Below, piece after piece: positions 27,729 to 37,009 of a stretch of DNA of 64,000 nucleotides. Source of the DNA: Leptospira sp. WS39.C2 (lineage in GTDB: Bacteria > Spirochaetota > Leptospiria > Leptospirales > Leptospiraceae); assembly GCF_040833965.1 (NCBI RefSeq), contig NZ_CP162142.1, positions 3,020,001 through 3,084,000 on the forward strand, written 5' to 3'. The notes beneath the pieces were generated by a model that searched no databases, had not been told where the DNA came from, and saw only the letters and a program-made list of their open reading frames with translations. Position 1 is the stretch's first letter. Each line of letters begins with the position of its first letter. The translations under genes and the position numbers were made by a program.

Positions 27729-28315
27729 ATCGATTCCATGCCAAATTGATAACGAAAGAAATTAAACTTAGGATCTTTCAGAATACCTTCTTTAGTATTT
27801 AATTCCGAGATTGATCCTAAAAAGTTGTAATACAAACGAAGTGGTTTTGTTTCGAATAGCAATGTTTCTGGAGTTCCTGTCACAAGCCCACCCTCTTTAA
27901 CACGGAATGGTTTTTTCATAAATACAATCGGCACTTGGATGTTTCGATTTTTGATCTCAACATTCATTCTTTCTTTTGCTAATTGGTAAACTTGACCAAA
28001 CGGAAGTTCGTCGGTGACATCAGGCACAATTTGGTAAGGATCCACCACCATATAAATAACTTTCTCAGGAAACTTGTTTTGGATTTCTGAGTGGAGTAAA
28101 TTAAGAGCCGGGATTTCTTTCCAACATGGAACACAATCTGGCGAATAAACATTTAAGGCGATTTGGTCTTTTGCAAGCGTAGAAAAGGAAATTTCTTCCC
28201 CAGAGGTCGTAACACCAACAAACGAACTCTCTCCAAAATAGGAGGATTTCGCGGGGGCGCAAGTAATGAGACATAAACTAACAAATAAAATGAGGGAGGC
28301 TTTCATAAATCCCAT
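27725..28315 (-). CDS. Thioredoxin-like lipoprotein (TlpA-type)
   Basis: A 196-residue lipoprotein with lipobox CLITC. The mature domain has the thioredoxin-fold active site CVPC (SPDCVPCWKEIPALN) near residues 60-63, and a cis-Pro-containing VPIVF segment near 129. Such proteins reduce or oxidise cysteines of envelope proteins, for example during cytochrome c maturation. Two ATGs are possible, at 28315 and at 28306 (three residues shorter); the second gives a more compact signal peptide. It leads an operon with the amidotransferase and secA. Confidence 0.82.
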   Translation of the reverse strand: MGFMKASLILFVSLCLITCAPAKSSYFGESSFVGVTTSGEEISFSTLAKDQIALNVYSPDCVPCWKEIPALNLLHSEIQNKFPEKVIYMVVDPYQIVPDVTDELPFGQVYQLAKERMNVEIKNRNIQVPIVFMKKPFRVKEGGLVTGTPETLLFETKPLRLYYNFLGSISELNTKEGILKDPKFNFFRYQFGMESI

Positions 28316-28452
28316 AAATTGGACGGTCCATCCCCATGGTTTGGACTAGGAGAACGTCTGTAAAGTCCGTTTTCGAACTTTCCCTTGACATCTGACCCCC
28401 GTACCCCAATCTGGTCTAACGTTCCACTCACTTCCCCAGGAATTTATAAAAA

Positions 28453-28923
28453 ATGAGCCAATCACAGAAAGAAGACTTTGATATCGTATCCTTAATAGAA
28501 CTTTGCCGGGAAAAAAAATACGAAACATGTGTGGCCGGTTTCAGTGCGATCGATAAAATCGAAAAGATCACTCTTCCTAAAAAATTAAAAAACCGTAAAC
28601 TCACTGTGCAAGCCCTATATGCACTCACAAACGACTTAGTACAATGGAAATACCTTTCTTCTGAAGAAAAAGCACAACTCCAAGCAGAGAAAGACAAACT
28701 TGCAGGTGTCACTTCCACGACGGGAGCTTCATTTGCTCCTCATGCAGAAGAAGACATCGAAGAAGATTTTATCCCTGAAGAAGAAGCTAAAAAACCAGAA
28801 TTTGAAGATGGTTACGAAGATGAGTTCGGAGATGATACAGAGGATGAAGAAGAGGAAGAAGAAGATGACTTCGACGACGACTCTGAAGATGATGATGATT
28901 CTGATGAGGAAGAAGAGGATTAG
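28453..28923 (+). CDS. Hypothetical protein with long acidic tail
   Basis: A 156-residue cytoplasmic protein. The first 85 residues form a basic helical domain. From about residue 98 the sequence is almost all Asp and Glu, one run of which (about 130-156) contains only D, E and S. Such tails can mimic nucleic acid or recruit basic proteins. The basic head and acidic tail could fold on each other. Family not recognised. The stop codon is directly followed by the start region of the DUF115 gene. Confidence 0.75.
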   Translation: MSQSQKEDFDIVSLIELCREKKYETCVAGFSAIDKIEKITLPKKLKNRKLTVQALYALTNDLVQWKYLSSEEKAQLQAEKDKLAGVTSTTGASFAPHAEEDIEEDFIPEEEAKKPEFEDGYEDEFGDDTEDEEEEEEDDFDDDSEDDDDSDEEEED

Positions 28924-28934
28924 AGGTTAGTCCC

Positions 28935-30359
28935 ATTCCTCTACTTCCAATCTTTCAAAATAACCTTCTCTACAACTTTCAAACTTCCGAAACATTCTAT
29001 TTACACTCAAAAGTTTCCCCTGAAAAGGAGGCTTCTCGGTTTTTATCCCAAATCAAATCAGATTCCATCCCTCTTATCTTAGGAGTTGGTGCCTTACACA
29101 ATGTTCGAGCCGTTCTAGAAACCAATGGAAATCATAAGGTTCTTATTTTTTGGGAACCCTTGGCAGAAATTTATGAATTACCAAGTTTCCAAACAGAAAT
29201 AAACGAACTCATCAAAAAAGGAAAAAATGTTGGTTTAAACCTTTTTATCGTCACGGGAACCAAACCCAATTGGTCGGAATTCAAAAATCACCTGCATTTG
29301 GAATCTGAAGATGGCCAACTAACAAATAGTAAATGGACTTTTTACGAAACACCAAACTACGAACGATTGTTTCCAAATTTGGTCAAGGAATGCCGAAATT
29401 ATTTTTTATCTCAGTTTAGTGTACAAAATACTAATGAAACCACGATCGAACATTTTCGAAAACTTTGGACCCATCAATATTTAAAAAACAAAAATTGGAT
29501 AGAGTCAGGAAATCAAGATGTGAGTTGGTTCCAATCCTTTTCCTCAGACAATCCGAATGTGATGTTTCTTGGGGCAAGCCCTCGTTTGGAATTGGAAATC
29601 GAATCTATAAAAACACTAAGAAAAAATTTTACAATTTTTGCTTGTGATACCTCACTCGGTTTCCTACTTTCCAAAGGTGTATTTCCCGATTATATTGTAT
29701 CCTTTGATTCCGGGAGAGGCACTTTATTCCATTTTATAATGGATTTGCCAAAAGATATACCCATCATCACTTGGTTAGGTGGATCACCCTATCTTTTTGA
29801 ACTTCCAAATCCGAAGATTCTCGTCAATACAGGACATCCTTTAGACCAAATATTAGAACATTTATTCCAAATCACAACAAACCAAAAATGGCCCCATTAC
29901 CAAAACTCTAGTTTGAATTTATTGGGAATGGTTTTATCTGTCACAGCTTCAATCAAAGATCGAAATTTTATGATGGCTGGTGTCAGTTTTATTTCAGAAC
30001 AAGGAAAGTCACATTGTAATGGAACAGGGTATGAGAGGTATTATTTGCCCCAATTACATCGTAAACAAAGTTTAGAATCCTTCACCAAACGACTGTATAC
30101 TGGCGTAAGAAAGGGAAAAAATCAGATTGTTTGGGATGAGTTAAACAACCAAAAAGAGATGAACAAAATCCATTTCGTTTCAGAGTTAACACCATTCGAT
30201 ACAAACATTGGTTCAAATGAAAAAGTAAAAGTTAAATTGCATTCATTTCAGGGATTTCCCCCAAAGATTTCGGATGTCGCAAAGTGGGCAAACCAAGACC
30301 CATCCGGTATCATTCATACAAAAACCATCAACACATGGTTGCGGTTTTCACCAGATTAA
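28935..30359 (+). CDS. DUF115 / MptE-like protein, probable ATT start
   Basis: A protein of the DUF115 family (6-hydroxymethylpterin diphosphokinase MptE-like; relatives include the motility accessory factors). The core is clear from about 29550 on: FLGASPRLELEIES, then IFACDTSLGFLLSKGVFPDYIVSFDSG, then the C-terminal MMAGVSFISEQGKSHCNGTGYE. The coding sequence clearly continues upstream of the first possible TTG (29160): residues such as SIPLILGVGALHNVRAVLE and VLIFWEPLAEIY are encoded. That frame is open back to 28908, yet contains no ATG, GTG, TTG or CTG before 29160. The best candidate is ATT at 28935, with GAGG 8 bases upstream, giving 474 residues. Confidence 0.72.
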   Translation: MPLLPIFQNNLLYNFQTSETFYLHSKVSPEKEASRFLSQIKSDSIPLILGVGALHNVRAVLETNGNHKVLIFWEPLAEIYELPSFQTEINELIKKGKNVGLNLFIVTGTKPNWSEFKNHLHLESEDGQLTNSKWTFYETPNYERLFPNLVKECRNYFLSQFSVQNTNETTIEHFRKLWTHQYLKNKNWIESGNQDVSWFQSFSSDNPNVMFLGASPRLELEIESIKTLRKNFTIFACDTSLGFLLSKGVFPDYIVSFDSGRGTLFHFIMDLPKDIPIITWLGGSPYLFELPNPKILVNTGHPLDQILEHLFQITTNQKWPHYQNSSLNLLGMVLSVTASIKDRNFMMAGVSFISEQGKSHCNGTGYERYYLPQLHRKQSLESFTKRLYTGVRKGKNQIVWDELNNQKEMNKIHFVSELTPFDTNIGSNEKVKVKLHSFQGFPPKISDVAKWANQDPSGIIHTKTINTWLRFSPD

Positions 30360-30541
30360 GCTCCGAATAGAACTGGTATCTCTTGTAAATTCCATTCTGC
30401 TCTTTCTTTATTAGCGGGAGACTGGTCATAAACTTTGTTTTTTTTGGTCTTTCCCTTAGGTCTTTTCTCTAAATCTTCTAAAATCCTTTCCAAACGATCT
30501 TCCATTAACATATGCAAATTGATTTGGTCTAACATATCCAT
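30356..30541 (-). CDS. Small hypothetical protein
   Basis: A 61-residue, charged, helical protein. The start at 30541 is supported by GGAGG 8 bases upstream, an excellent site; the frame is open 48 bp further but without such a site. The N-terminal third is amphipathic (LEDLEKR), the middle is Lys-rich. It overlaps the end of the DUF115 gene by 4 bp in convergent orientation and is divergent from the HDOD gene. Function unknown. Confidence 0.6.
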   Translation of the reverse strand: MDMLDQINLHMLMEDRLERILEDLEKRPKGKTKKNKVYDQSPANKERAEWNLQEIPVLFGA

Positions 30542-30648
30542 CGTGTTTTCCTCCACCGATAGATACACAATACCATTTACCAGGGACAAAATAGAATGAT
30601 GTTGGGAAAAAAATATCTATTGCGTCTAAAAGAATTTAAATTAAAAGA

Positions 30649-32142
30649 GTGATACGGGAAAAAGCGTTCGTGAATTTTAAAGATATTATTTCTCAATTAG
30701 AAACATCAAAAGAATCTAGAATTAATTTTTATTTTGTAACAGAAGAACAAAATCAGGAGATATACGCATTGCTTGTCCATGTAATGGGGTATATGGACAA
30801 GTTATATTTAGTGGAAGTCATTTTCACTGTCCTTAAAGAACTCCTCATGAACGCAAATAAAGCCAACGCTAAACGTGATTATTTCAGTCGCGAAAATTTG
30901 GACATCCAAAACGAAAAAGATTATGCAAAGGGGATGTCTCGTTTCCAAGAAAACATCATCATGAAATGGAACGAACAATTAGATCGGTTAGATGGTGGAA
31001 ATTATTACATTAGTTTGCTCATGAAAGTGGATGGAAAATCAATTCACTTTGCAGTAGAAAACAACGCACCCATTACCAAAGAAGAACTAGCACGTGTCAA
31101 CCGCCGGATTGAAGTTGCTAAAAACTATAACGACCTCTCCGATGCATTTTCGGATGTATCCGATAGTACGGAATCAGCTGGTTTAGGATTAGTACTCATT
31201 CAACTCCTTTTAAAAAATTCTGGGATTGGATCAGATAAGTTTAAGATTTTCACCAATGACAAGATAACACGTGCTACACTCACTGTTCCTGATGTCACAA
31301 CACCTGTGGAAATCCAAACAGACCTCAAAACCAAATTACTGAATGAAATTGATGGCCTTCCTCCACTCCCGCATTCATTAACAAAAATCATCCAACTCTG
31401 CAACAATCCAGATTCAGACTTACATATGATTTCACAAGAAATTGAAAGGAATCCTGCACTTTCTGCGGACCTCCTCAAACTTTCGAATTCTGCATTTTTT
31501 GCAAACCGCAGCCAAGTGAGTTCCATCCTACAAGCAGTGAAAGTAGTTGGTTTAAAGAATTTACGAAATCTACTCTATGTATCGGGAGTTCGTAAGATCA
31601 TGGATGGCCAATATGGTAAAATGATGGATGTTTGGGAACACTCAAGTCGTTGCAGTTATTATGCACGTTATCTTGCGACAGAAAACAATCATACAAATAA
31701 AATTGCAGATATAATTGCCGTTTGCGCCTTGTTACATGATATTGGAAAATTTTTGTTACTCTCTGTTGATCGAGGATTTTTCAAAAAAATTGAAACCTAC
31801 CAAAGAGGTGCTGATTCCGGAAACTCAACTCTCCTCGAAGAAATGGCGATAGGACTAAGTCACCCTCAACTTGGTGCATTACTCGCCGAAAAATGGGAAT
31901 TCCCACAAGACCTACGAGTGGCGATTGAATACCACCACAAACCTTTTTTAGCACCTCCAGAACTCAAAGATTTGGTGGAAGTGATTTATATGGCCAATAT
32001 GATGGCAGACTACCATGAACAGAAAAAAGGTTTTTATGCCATTGACAAAAACCTGTTAGCAAAATTTAACTTAGACAACATAGATGTTTTTTCAGCAGCT
32101 GTGAATAAGGTAGAGGTATTATACAAAAAGACAAATGAGTGA
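30649..32142 (+). CDS. Histidine-kinase-like ATPase / HDOD fusion protein
   Basis: A 497-residue cytoplasmic protein with two parts. Residues about 40-215 resemble a GHKL ATPase: an N-box (KELLMNANKAN, E64 and N68) and a G-box (STESAGLGLVL) are visible, but the D-x-G box reads VENNAPI, without the Asp that contacts adenine. Residues about 225-430 form an HDOD domain with PLPHSLTKI, the LLHDIGK motif (H363, D364) and a later LSHPQLGALLAEKW. HDOD domains act in signalling; the HD pair is unusual since many HDOD domains lack it. The gene uses GTG at 30649; another GTG at 30670 is possible. It overlaps the ABC gene by 8 bp. Confidence 0.8.
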   Translation: MIREKAFVNFKDIISQLETSKESRINFYFVTEEQNQEIYALLVHVMGYMDKLYLVEVIFTVLKELLMNANKANAKRDYFSRENLDIQNEKDYAKGMSRFQENIIMKWNEQLDRLDGGNYYISLLMKVDGKSIHFAVENNAPITKEELARVNRRIEVAKNYNDLSDAFSDVSDSTESAGLGLVLIQLLLKNSGIGSDKFKIFTNDKITRATLTVPDVTTPVEIQTDLKTKLLNEIDGLPPLPHSLTKIIQLCNNPDSDLHMISQEIERNPALSADLLKLSNSAFFANRSQVSSILQAVKVVGLKNLRNLLYVSGVRKIMDGQYGKMMDVWEHSSRCSYYARYLATENNHTNKIADIIAVCALLHDIGKFLLLSVDRGFFKKIETYQRGADSGNSTLLEEMAIGLSHPQLGALLAEKWEFPQDLRVAIEYHHKPFLAPPELKDLVEVIYMANMMADYHEQKKGFYAIDKNLLAKFNLDNIDVFSAAVNKVEVLYKKTNE

Positions 32143-32917
32143 AGTGATTCGGTTTGATTCTGTATCCTTTATCCGAAATGACAAAACCATTTTACACGAT
32201 GTTAACTTTTCTCTAACAGAAGGAAATTCGCTGGTTATCGTTGGACGAAACGGAGCTGGGAAAACCACACTCATCAATCTATTGTTTGGTTACCTTTGGC
32301 CTAGTTCAGGTAAGGTATCTGCTTTCGGCGAAACTTACGGTGAAACTCCAATGGCCCCCTTACAAAACAAAATGGGAATTGTCCAACCAGGACACCAGGA
32401 AACTCTCCTGCAACGACTTACCTGTTTTGAAATGGTATTAACAGGTGTGATTGGAACTTTGGGTTTGTACAAAGAACCATCTTCTGAACAAAAAATAATA
32501 ACATCTAAACTTTTAGATTCTATTGGACTTTCAGAAAAATTTGACCAACCTTACCATACTCTCTCCTCTGGAGAAAAAATGAAAGTTTTGTTATTACGAG
32601 CGTTTGGTGATGGAAAGGAATTATTGATTTTAGATGAACCCACAGCTGCTCTTGATGTAACAGCAAGAGTTGATTTTGGGCATACCCTTTCCCAATTGAA
32701 ACAAAAAAGTCCGAAGTTAACTCGAATCCTAATCACACATAGAATTGAAGAAGTCCCAGAAGATTTCAACCAAGTGTTACTTTTAAAAGAAGGCAAAGTA
32801 TTGGCGTTTGGTGAGAAGGATGCCGTATTCACCGATTCCAATCTTTCAAATCTTTATGATTTGGATTTAACTGTAAGCAAAAAAAAAGGACAGTATTTTC
32901 TCACTGTCCAATCTTAA
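32135..32917 (+). CDS. ABC transporter ATP-binding protein
   Basis: A 260-residue ATPase subunit. Walker A is GRNGAGKTT (about 37-45), the signature is LSSGEKMKVLLLRA (about 141-154), Walker B is LLILDEPTAALD (about 163-174) and the switch His is in LITHRIEE. Fold and length resemble the YlmA/ModF-like single ATPases. No permease is adjacent; its co-translation with an HDOD protein suggests that it may not act in simple import. Substrate unknown. Confidence 0.88.
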   Translation: MSEVIRFDSVSFIRNDKTILHDVNFSLTEGNSLVIVGRNGAGKTTLINLLFGYLWPSSGKVSAFGETYGETPMAPLQNKMGIVQPGHQETLLQRLTCFEMVLTGVIGTLGLYKEPSSEQKIITSKLLDSIGLSEKFDQPYHTLSSGEKMKVLLLRAFGDGKELLILDEPTAALDVTARVDFGHTLSQLKQKSPKLTRILITHRIEEVPEDFNQVLLLKEGKVLAFGEKDAVFTDSNLSNLYDLDLTVSKKKGQYFLTVQS

Positions 32918-32973
32918 ACTGACTACACTCTATTCTAATTTAGTTCTTACAAATCAAAACAAACCATTCCATA

Positions 32974-33039
32974 AGGGGAAAGGTTTGTTCCCCTAACCCC
33001 TTCCCTTTGGATAGAAAAGGAAGGGTAGATTTTCTTTTT
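32974..33039 (+). terminator. Terminator region after the ABC gene
   Basis: Two hairpins in series: AGGGGAA/TTCCCCT (32974-32994) and CCCTTCC/GGAAGGG (about 32998-33025), the second followed by a T-rich run at 33030-33039. The tail ends inside the last codons of the convergent lipoprotein gene. Confidence 0.65.
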
Positions 33040-36000
33040 ACTGATACATAGATCGTTCGATAAAGTTAGTGGCTTTACAATTTCCTATCCCAACATCAGT
33101 GATTGATTTGTCTTGTGCGATACAGAAAAGTTTCCACCAACGATTCGAATGGTTTGGTGCGATGGAATAATTTCTTACTTCACCCACACTTCCCTTAAAG
33201 ATGCGAACAGTGGCGCCAGAGATTCCCATACTAGCTTCTCCAGACCAGTTATATACACTATAATATCGATTTGGTTGGTTCCAAATTGAACCTTGGACTG
33301 TGATGGTTTCCGGGCCATATCCTGTAGTGATATCATAGTCCAAACTTCCATTTCCAGCACCTAACGGACTTTTGTTGTTCCAAACAATGCGATCATTCGC
33401 TGAGTTTCCATATTGCATGTGGGAATCCAAATCTCTTGGTTTTGCACCCCATGTGAGAACCACTCGCATTTCGTTTTCTCCTAGGATTGGAGTGACTAAT
33501 ATGTTTTGGTTGGCAGGAGTTTCTGATCCAGCAGATACAACCGTTCGATATGTTGTAGAATAGTTTTCTTGGGCAGATGTGCAGTTTCCACGTTTCCCAG
33601 CACCCGAAACTTCTAATGTATAGTTTCCTGGGGGAACTGAAGGAATCGCATAGGATCCGTCTGTAGAAGTTTTAACAGAGGCAATGGTCACACCATTTGC
33701 ATCAATCGCATAAGGACCTGATTTTACATTCACACCAGGTCGGATGCGAGCTGTTAGGTTACAAACTCCAGTATTATAAAGGGCTGATAATGCACGACCA
33801 GAAACTGTTCCACTTGTTTGGCTTCCAGGCACAAAAGTAATGATATCAAAGTTTGTTGTTACGTCAGCTTGGATATCAACAATCCCTTCCACTGTTTGGT
33901 AACCAGCAGAAACAAATCGGATTTTCCATCGACCAGCATTTATATTAAAAATTGTGTATTGGCTTGCATTCGAAAAAATCGTTGCTCCAGTTGCGATCGA
34001 AGCAGGTTGCACTCCCACGGAAGGACGAAGTGTTCCTCCATTTGGATCAACAATCTCTAGTGAATAAGTTCCAAGGAATGAAAATCCACCAGGAGTTCTA
34101 ACGGAACCAGATAAGTGGCCGCGGCCATCGTTTGTGATCACCGGAGTATTTACGACAACAGTACCACCACCAGGTCCTATTTCTACTGGGAAGTAAGTGG
34201 TGATTCCATTTTTTTCTACACGTAAATGATATGATCCTGGGGAAAGGAAAGGGAAACTATAACTTCCGTTTGCTTGAGAAGAAACTGATCCAACTGTCTG
34301 GTCGTTTCCGGAAGTTCTAGCGGAAGAAACCGAACAATTAGGTGAATCAAATCCACCAGTACAGTCTCTTTTTACATCAGGAGTGAAATTACCACCAACT
34401 AACCTGCCCAATGTGATTGTTGCACCACTTACTACCGAAGTAGAAACTGCATCAGTGACTACACCTGTAATCGTAGCTCTTGGGCTATGGAGAACCACTC
34501 CGTTTAATTGGAAAACTGCCGGATTGGAAGCATAAAGGTTTGTGGCAACAGTTGATGTATCAACACGAAGGCTGTTTGTCGATAGGTAACTGGATTGGTA
34601 AGATGGAGCCACCCTGTCTACGACAATGATTTGGTAGGAACTCTGGCGAAAATTGTATTCATTACCATTAATAATGTCAACTGAGGCAGTATTATCATTG
34701 GCACGTGCAACACTTGTTGAATTGGAAAGTGTTGTCGCAGAACCTGTTCCCATTTGGTATAAAGCATAAGCCACTTTTCCAGCATCATCATTAGTAAATG
34801 GAGTTGGTAAAACTTGTGGTAGAGTGACTACGTAAGAATTTCCACCAAAACTAAATTGGCCAGAAGCCGTAGTTGTGATGTGAACAAGTGACGCACCTGA
34901 ATCATTCGTATTTCCTAACATCACAACAAACAAACCTGATTGTGTAGTATGAATTGAGTTTGCAGTTGGTGCTGCATCCCTAACAGAAATGGAACCAACA
35001 ATTTGAGAACGTGTTGCGATAGATGCCATCGAAATTGTTCCTGCGTTATAGGTCGCTCCATTCAAACTCACCTGAAGAGGATTGGATGAACAAGGTGCCT
35101 GGTTATTTCCACAGTAATTTTCAAATCCAGGAGCAGAAATATAATAAGCCCAAAGTCCACTTGCCCCAAGGAAGGTAACTTCCTTAGTTGTAGGATTTAC
35201 CTCATACATTTTATTTGCATACGTTTGGTAAGAGAAAGGACCACTCCCTTGAACACTTGCCAAACAAGTTGCGCTTGGGTTTACCGCACAAGAACAAATG
35301 GATCCCGTTGGATTCAATGAACAGTTTGTACCAGCAACGGCACTTAAAGATTCGATGATCCAAAGTTTGATCGCATTTCCTAAAATCGGATCATCTTTCA
35401 GATATACAATATTAGAAGGTGCTTGGTTTGCAGATGGTCGAACGTTGATCACTGCTCCCGAAATATGTTGGTTATTTGCATCTTTCACATAACCAACAAC
35501 CATGGATGGTTTTGCTACGATGTAAATTGGATCAAGCAGTGTGATGTACTTTGTTCCACCATTTGGAGCTGCTGTGAACAAAAAGGATTGAGTTACCGTA
35601 TAAAACGAAGGATTAGATACTTCTAAGTAATAAACTCCATTGGTAAGTTCAAAACCTTCAATAGAAAAGTTACCATTCCCAGTGATTTGAACTGTTTGTA
35701 ACACAGCACCATGTTCATTTTTGAGTTTGATAGTAAACACAGATGTTTGGTCATTTGTGATGGCACCATTACGGATCATTCCTGAAAGTAAAAGGTCACT
35801 TTCCGTTGCGGCAAGCCAAGGAAGACTAGTTTCGCCTAAATCAACAACTGCTACTGTATTTGGGTTAGTTCCAGGGAATGTAAAATGAATGGTTTCTTGG
35901 TTTGTACCAAATGGTTGCCCAGATACATTCACTGAATCTCCGACATAAACAACCGTATAATTTCCGTTAGGAAGTGGATTGATTGAGATAACATATTGAC

Positions 36001-36766
36001 CATTGGCATTTGTTACCCCTGTTCCCACTGTATTTCCATTTGAGTCAATGATATTGACAACAATGCCTGCTACAGGACCCGCTGGGACGTTCACCCCATC
36101 TCCAGAAAATCCAGGGCTTGTGACGATTCCAGTAAACTGTGCTGGGCCTTGTGAATAATACATTCTTTCTGCAAGAAGGTTTCCAACATTCACCAAAGTG
36201 AAAGGAGTTTGTGTTGGGTTATATACATAGGAAAAATCTTGGTAAGTATAATTTAATCCATAACCAGTGTTAATGAGGACTCGGTAATTATTATTCGGAA
36301 GGTCTGCTAAATCAAATTGAAAACTTCCATTTGCTTCCGCAAATTTTGCGGCAACTAACGTACTCACTTCACCGTTAGCAACTTCGATGCGAACTGATAT
36401 TAATGTAAGATCAACACAATTGGGTAGAGAAGGTGCGCCTGGATTCCCACAAACCACATTAGCTGGAACACCAGCGACAACTGGGACAATGGATCCAATG
36501 ACACGAGCAGGACCATGGTTCGGCACTTCTTGTTCGGATTCGTTCCCTGGGACTTCATCTGGGTCGGTGACTCCAACAGAACCACCAGGAGGAGGGAGAG
36601 GGACGCCGTTTGAGTCAGGTGGGAGTTCGGTTTGGTCACGGTTATCTGACACGGCACCACCGGTACCTAACAACAACCAGAATGGCATGGATTTTTTCTT
36701 ACGAGAACAACCCACAAACACAACAGAAATGAGAACGAGAATGGTGAACAACCCTCGAACGCGCAT
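33038..36766 (-). CDS. Giant surface lipoprotein with carboxypeptidase-regulatory-like domains
   Basis: A 1242-residue lipoprotein with lipobox VVFVGC (Cys20). After a Pro/Gly-rich linker (about 38-80) it has at least five beta-sandwich modules of the CarboxypepD_reg type, each ending in an NGxY/GSYxF turn and a [LP]PxGNYxL strand; clear ones lie near 85-160, 205-285, 325-395, 755-865 and 1010-1080. The C-terminal about 145 residues form another domain starting MRVVLTWGAKPRDLDSHM, as in YfaP/DUF2135-like domains. It is probably an outer surface adhesin-like or scaffold protein. AGAGGG 8 bases before the ATG supports the start. The region upstream contains two inverted repeats. Confidence 0.82.
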   Translation of the reverse strand: MRVRGLFTILVLISVVFVGCSRKKKSMPFWLLLGTGGAVSDNRDQTELPPDSNGVPLPPPGGSVGVTDPDEVPGNESEQEVPNHGPARVIGSIVPVVAGVPANVVCGNPGAPSLPNCVDLTLISVRIEVANGEVSTLVAAKFAEANGSFQFDLADLPNNNYRVLINTGYGLNYTYQDFSYVYNPTQTPFTLVNVGNLLAERMYYSQGPAQFTGIVTSPGFSGDGVNVPAGPVAGIVVNIIDSNGNTVGTGVTNANGQYVISINPLPNGNYTVVYVGDSVNVSGQPFGTNQETIHFTFPGTNPNTVAVVDLGETSLPWLAATESDLLLSGMIRNGAITNDQTSVFTIKLKNEHGAVLQTVQITGNGNFSIEGFELTNGVYYLEVSNPSFYTVTQSFLFTAAPNGGTKYITLLDPIYIVAKPSMVVGYVKDANNQHISGAVINVRPSANQAPSNIVYLKDDPILGNAIKLWIIESLSAVAGTNCSLNPTGSICSCAVNPSATCLASVQGSGPFSYQTYANKMYEVNPTTKEVTFLGASGLWAYYISAPGFENYCGNNQAPCSSNPLQVSLNGATYNAGTISMASIATRSQIVGSISVRDAAPTANSIHTTQSGLFVVMLGNTNDSGASLVHITTTASGQFSFGGNSYVVTLPQVLPTPFTNDDAGKVAYALYQMGTGSATTLSNSTSVARANDNTASVDIINGNEYNFRQSSYQIIVVDRVAPSYQSSYLSTNSLRVDTSTVATNLYASNPAVFQLNGVVLHSPRATITGVVTDAVSTSVVSGATITLGRLVGGNFTPDVKRDCTGGFDSPNCSVSSARTSGNDQTVGSVSSQANGSYSFPFLSPGSYHLRVEKNGITTYFPVEIGPGGGTVVVNTPVITNDGRGHLSGSVRTPGGFSFLGTYSLEIVDPNGGTLRPSVGVQPASIATGATIFSNASQYTIFNINAGRWKIRFVSAGYQTVEGIVDIQADVTTNFDIITFVPGSQTSGTVSGRALSALYNTGVCNLTARIRPGVNVKSGPYAIDANGVTIASVKTSTDGSYAIPSVPPGNYTLEVSGAGKRGNCTSAQENYSTTYRTVVSAGSETPANQNILVTPILGENEMRVVLTWGAKPRDLDSHMQYGNSANDRIVWNNKSPLGAGNGSLDYDITTGYGPETITVQGSIWNQPNRYYSVYNWSGEASMGISGATVRIFKGSVGEVRNYSIAPNHSNRWWKLFCIAQDKSITDVGIGNCKATNFIERSMYQ

Positions 36767-36794
36767 AGACTTACCCTCTAATCAAATTCGCTTT

Positions 36795-36854
36795 GTGGCT
36801 TTTCGCCACTACCTTTCAAATCACTTCGGGAAATTCCTAAGAATACCCGAAGTG
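36795..36854 (-). promoter_or_regulatory. Two hairpins in the leader of the giant lipoprotein gene
   Basis: CACTTCGGG (36822-36830) pairs with CCCGAAGTG (36846-36854), a 9-bp perfect inverted repeat with a 15-base loop. Closer to the gene, GTGGC (36795-36799) pairs with GCCAC (36805-36809) around a 5-base loop that reads GAAAA on the minus strand. Both lie 29-88 bp before the ATG and could form a structured 5' leader or operator. Confidence 0.5.
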
Positions 36855-37009
36855 TACCATTTGTAGTCTGTTTTCGTACAGAATGCAAATCTTTTTTAGG
36901 GGTATCGGATAAAAATTTCCGTTTGTTCACCTTTTGGTTCAAAAATAGATCGGAAAACGAATTTCGATTGCCCATTCCTTTCCCAAACAAAGCCTACTCT
37001 TAGCGAAAT

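Noticed and set aside
28700..28930. A basic Lys/Met-rich plus-strand frame
   Set aside because: It is the shifted reading of the D/E-rich tail of the acidic protein.
36387..36866. A 159-codon plus-strand frame
   Set aside because: It is a shadow of the giant lipoprotein gene, rich in Gly/Pro/Thr because of the opposite strand's composition.
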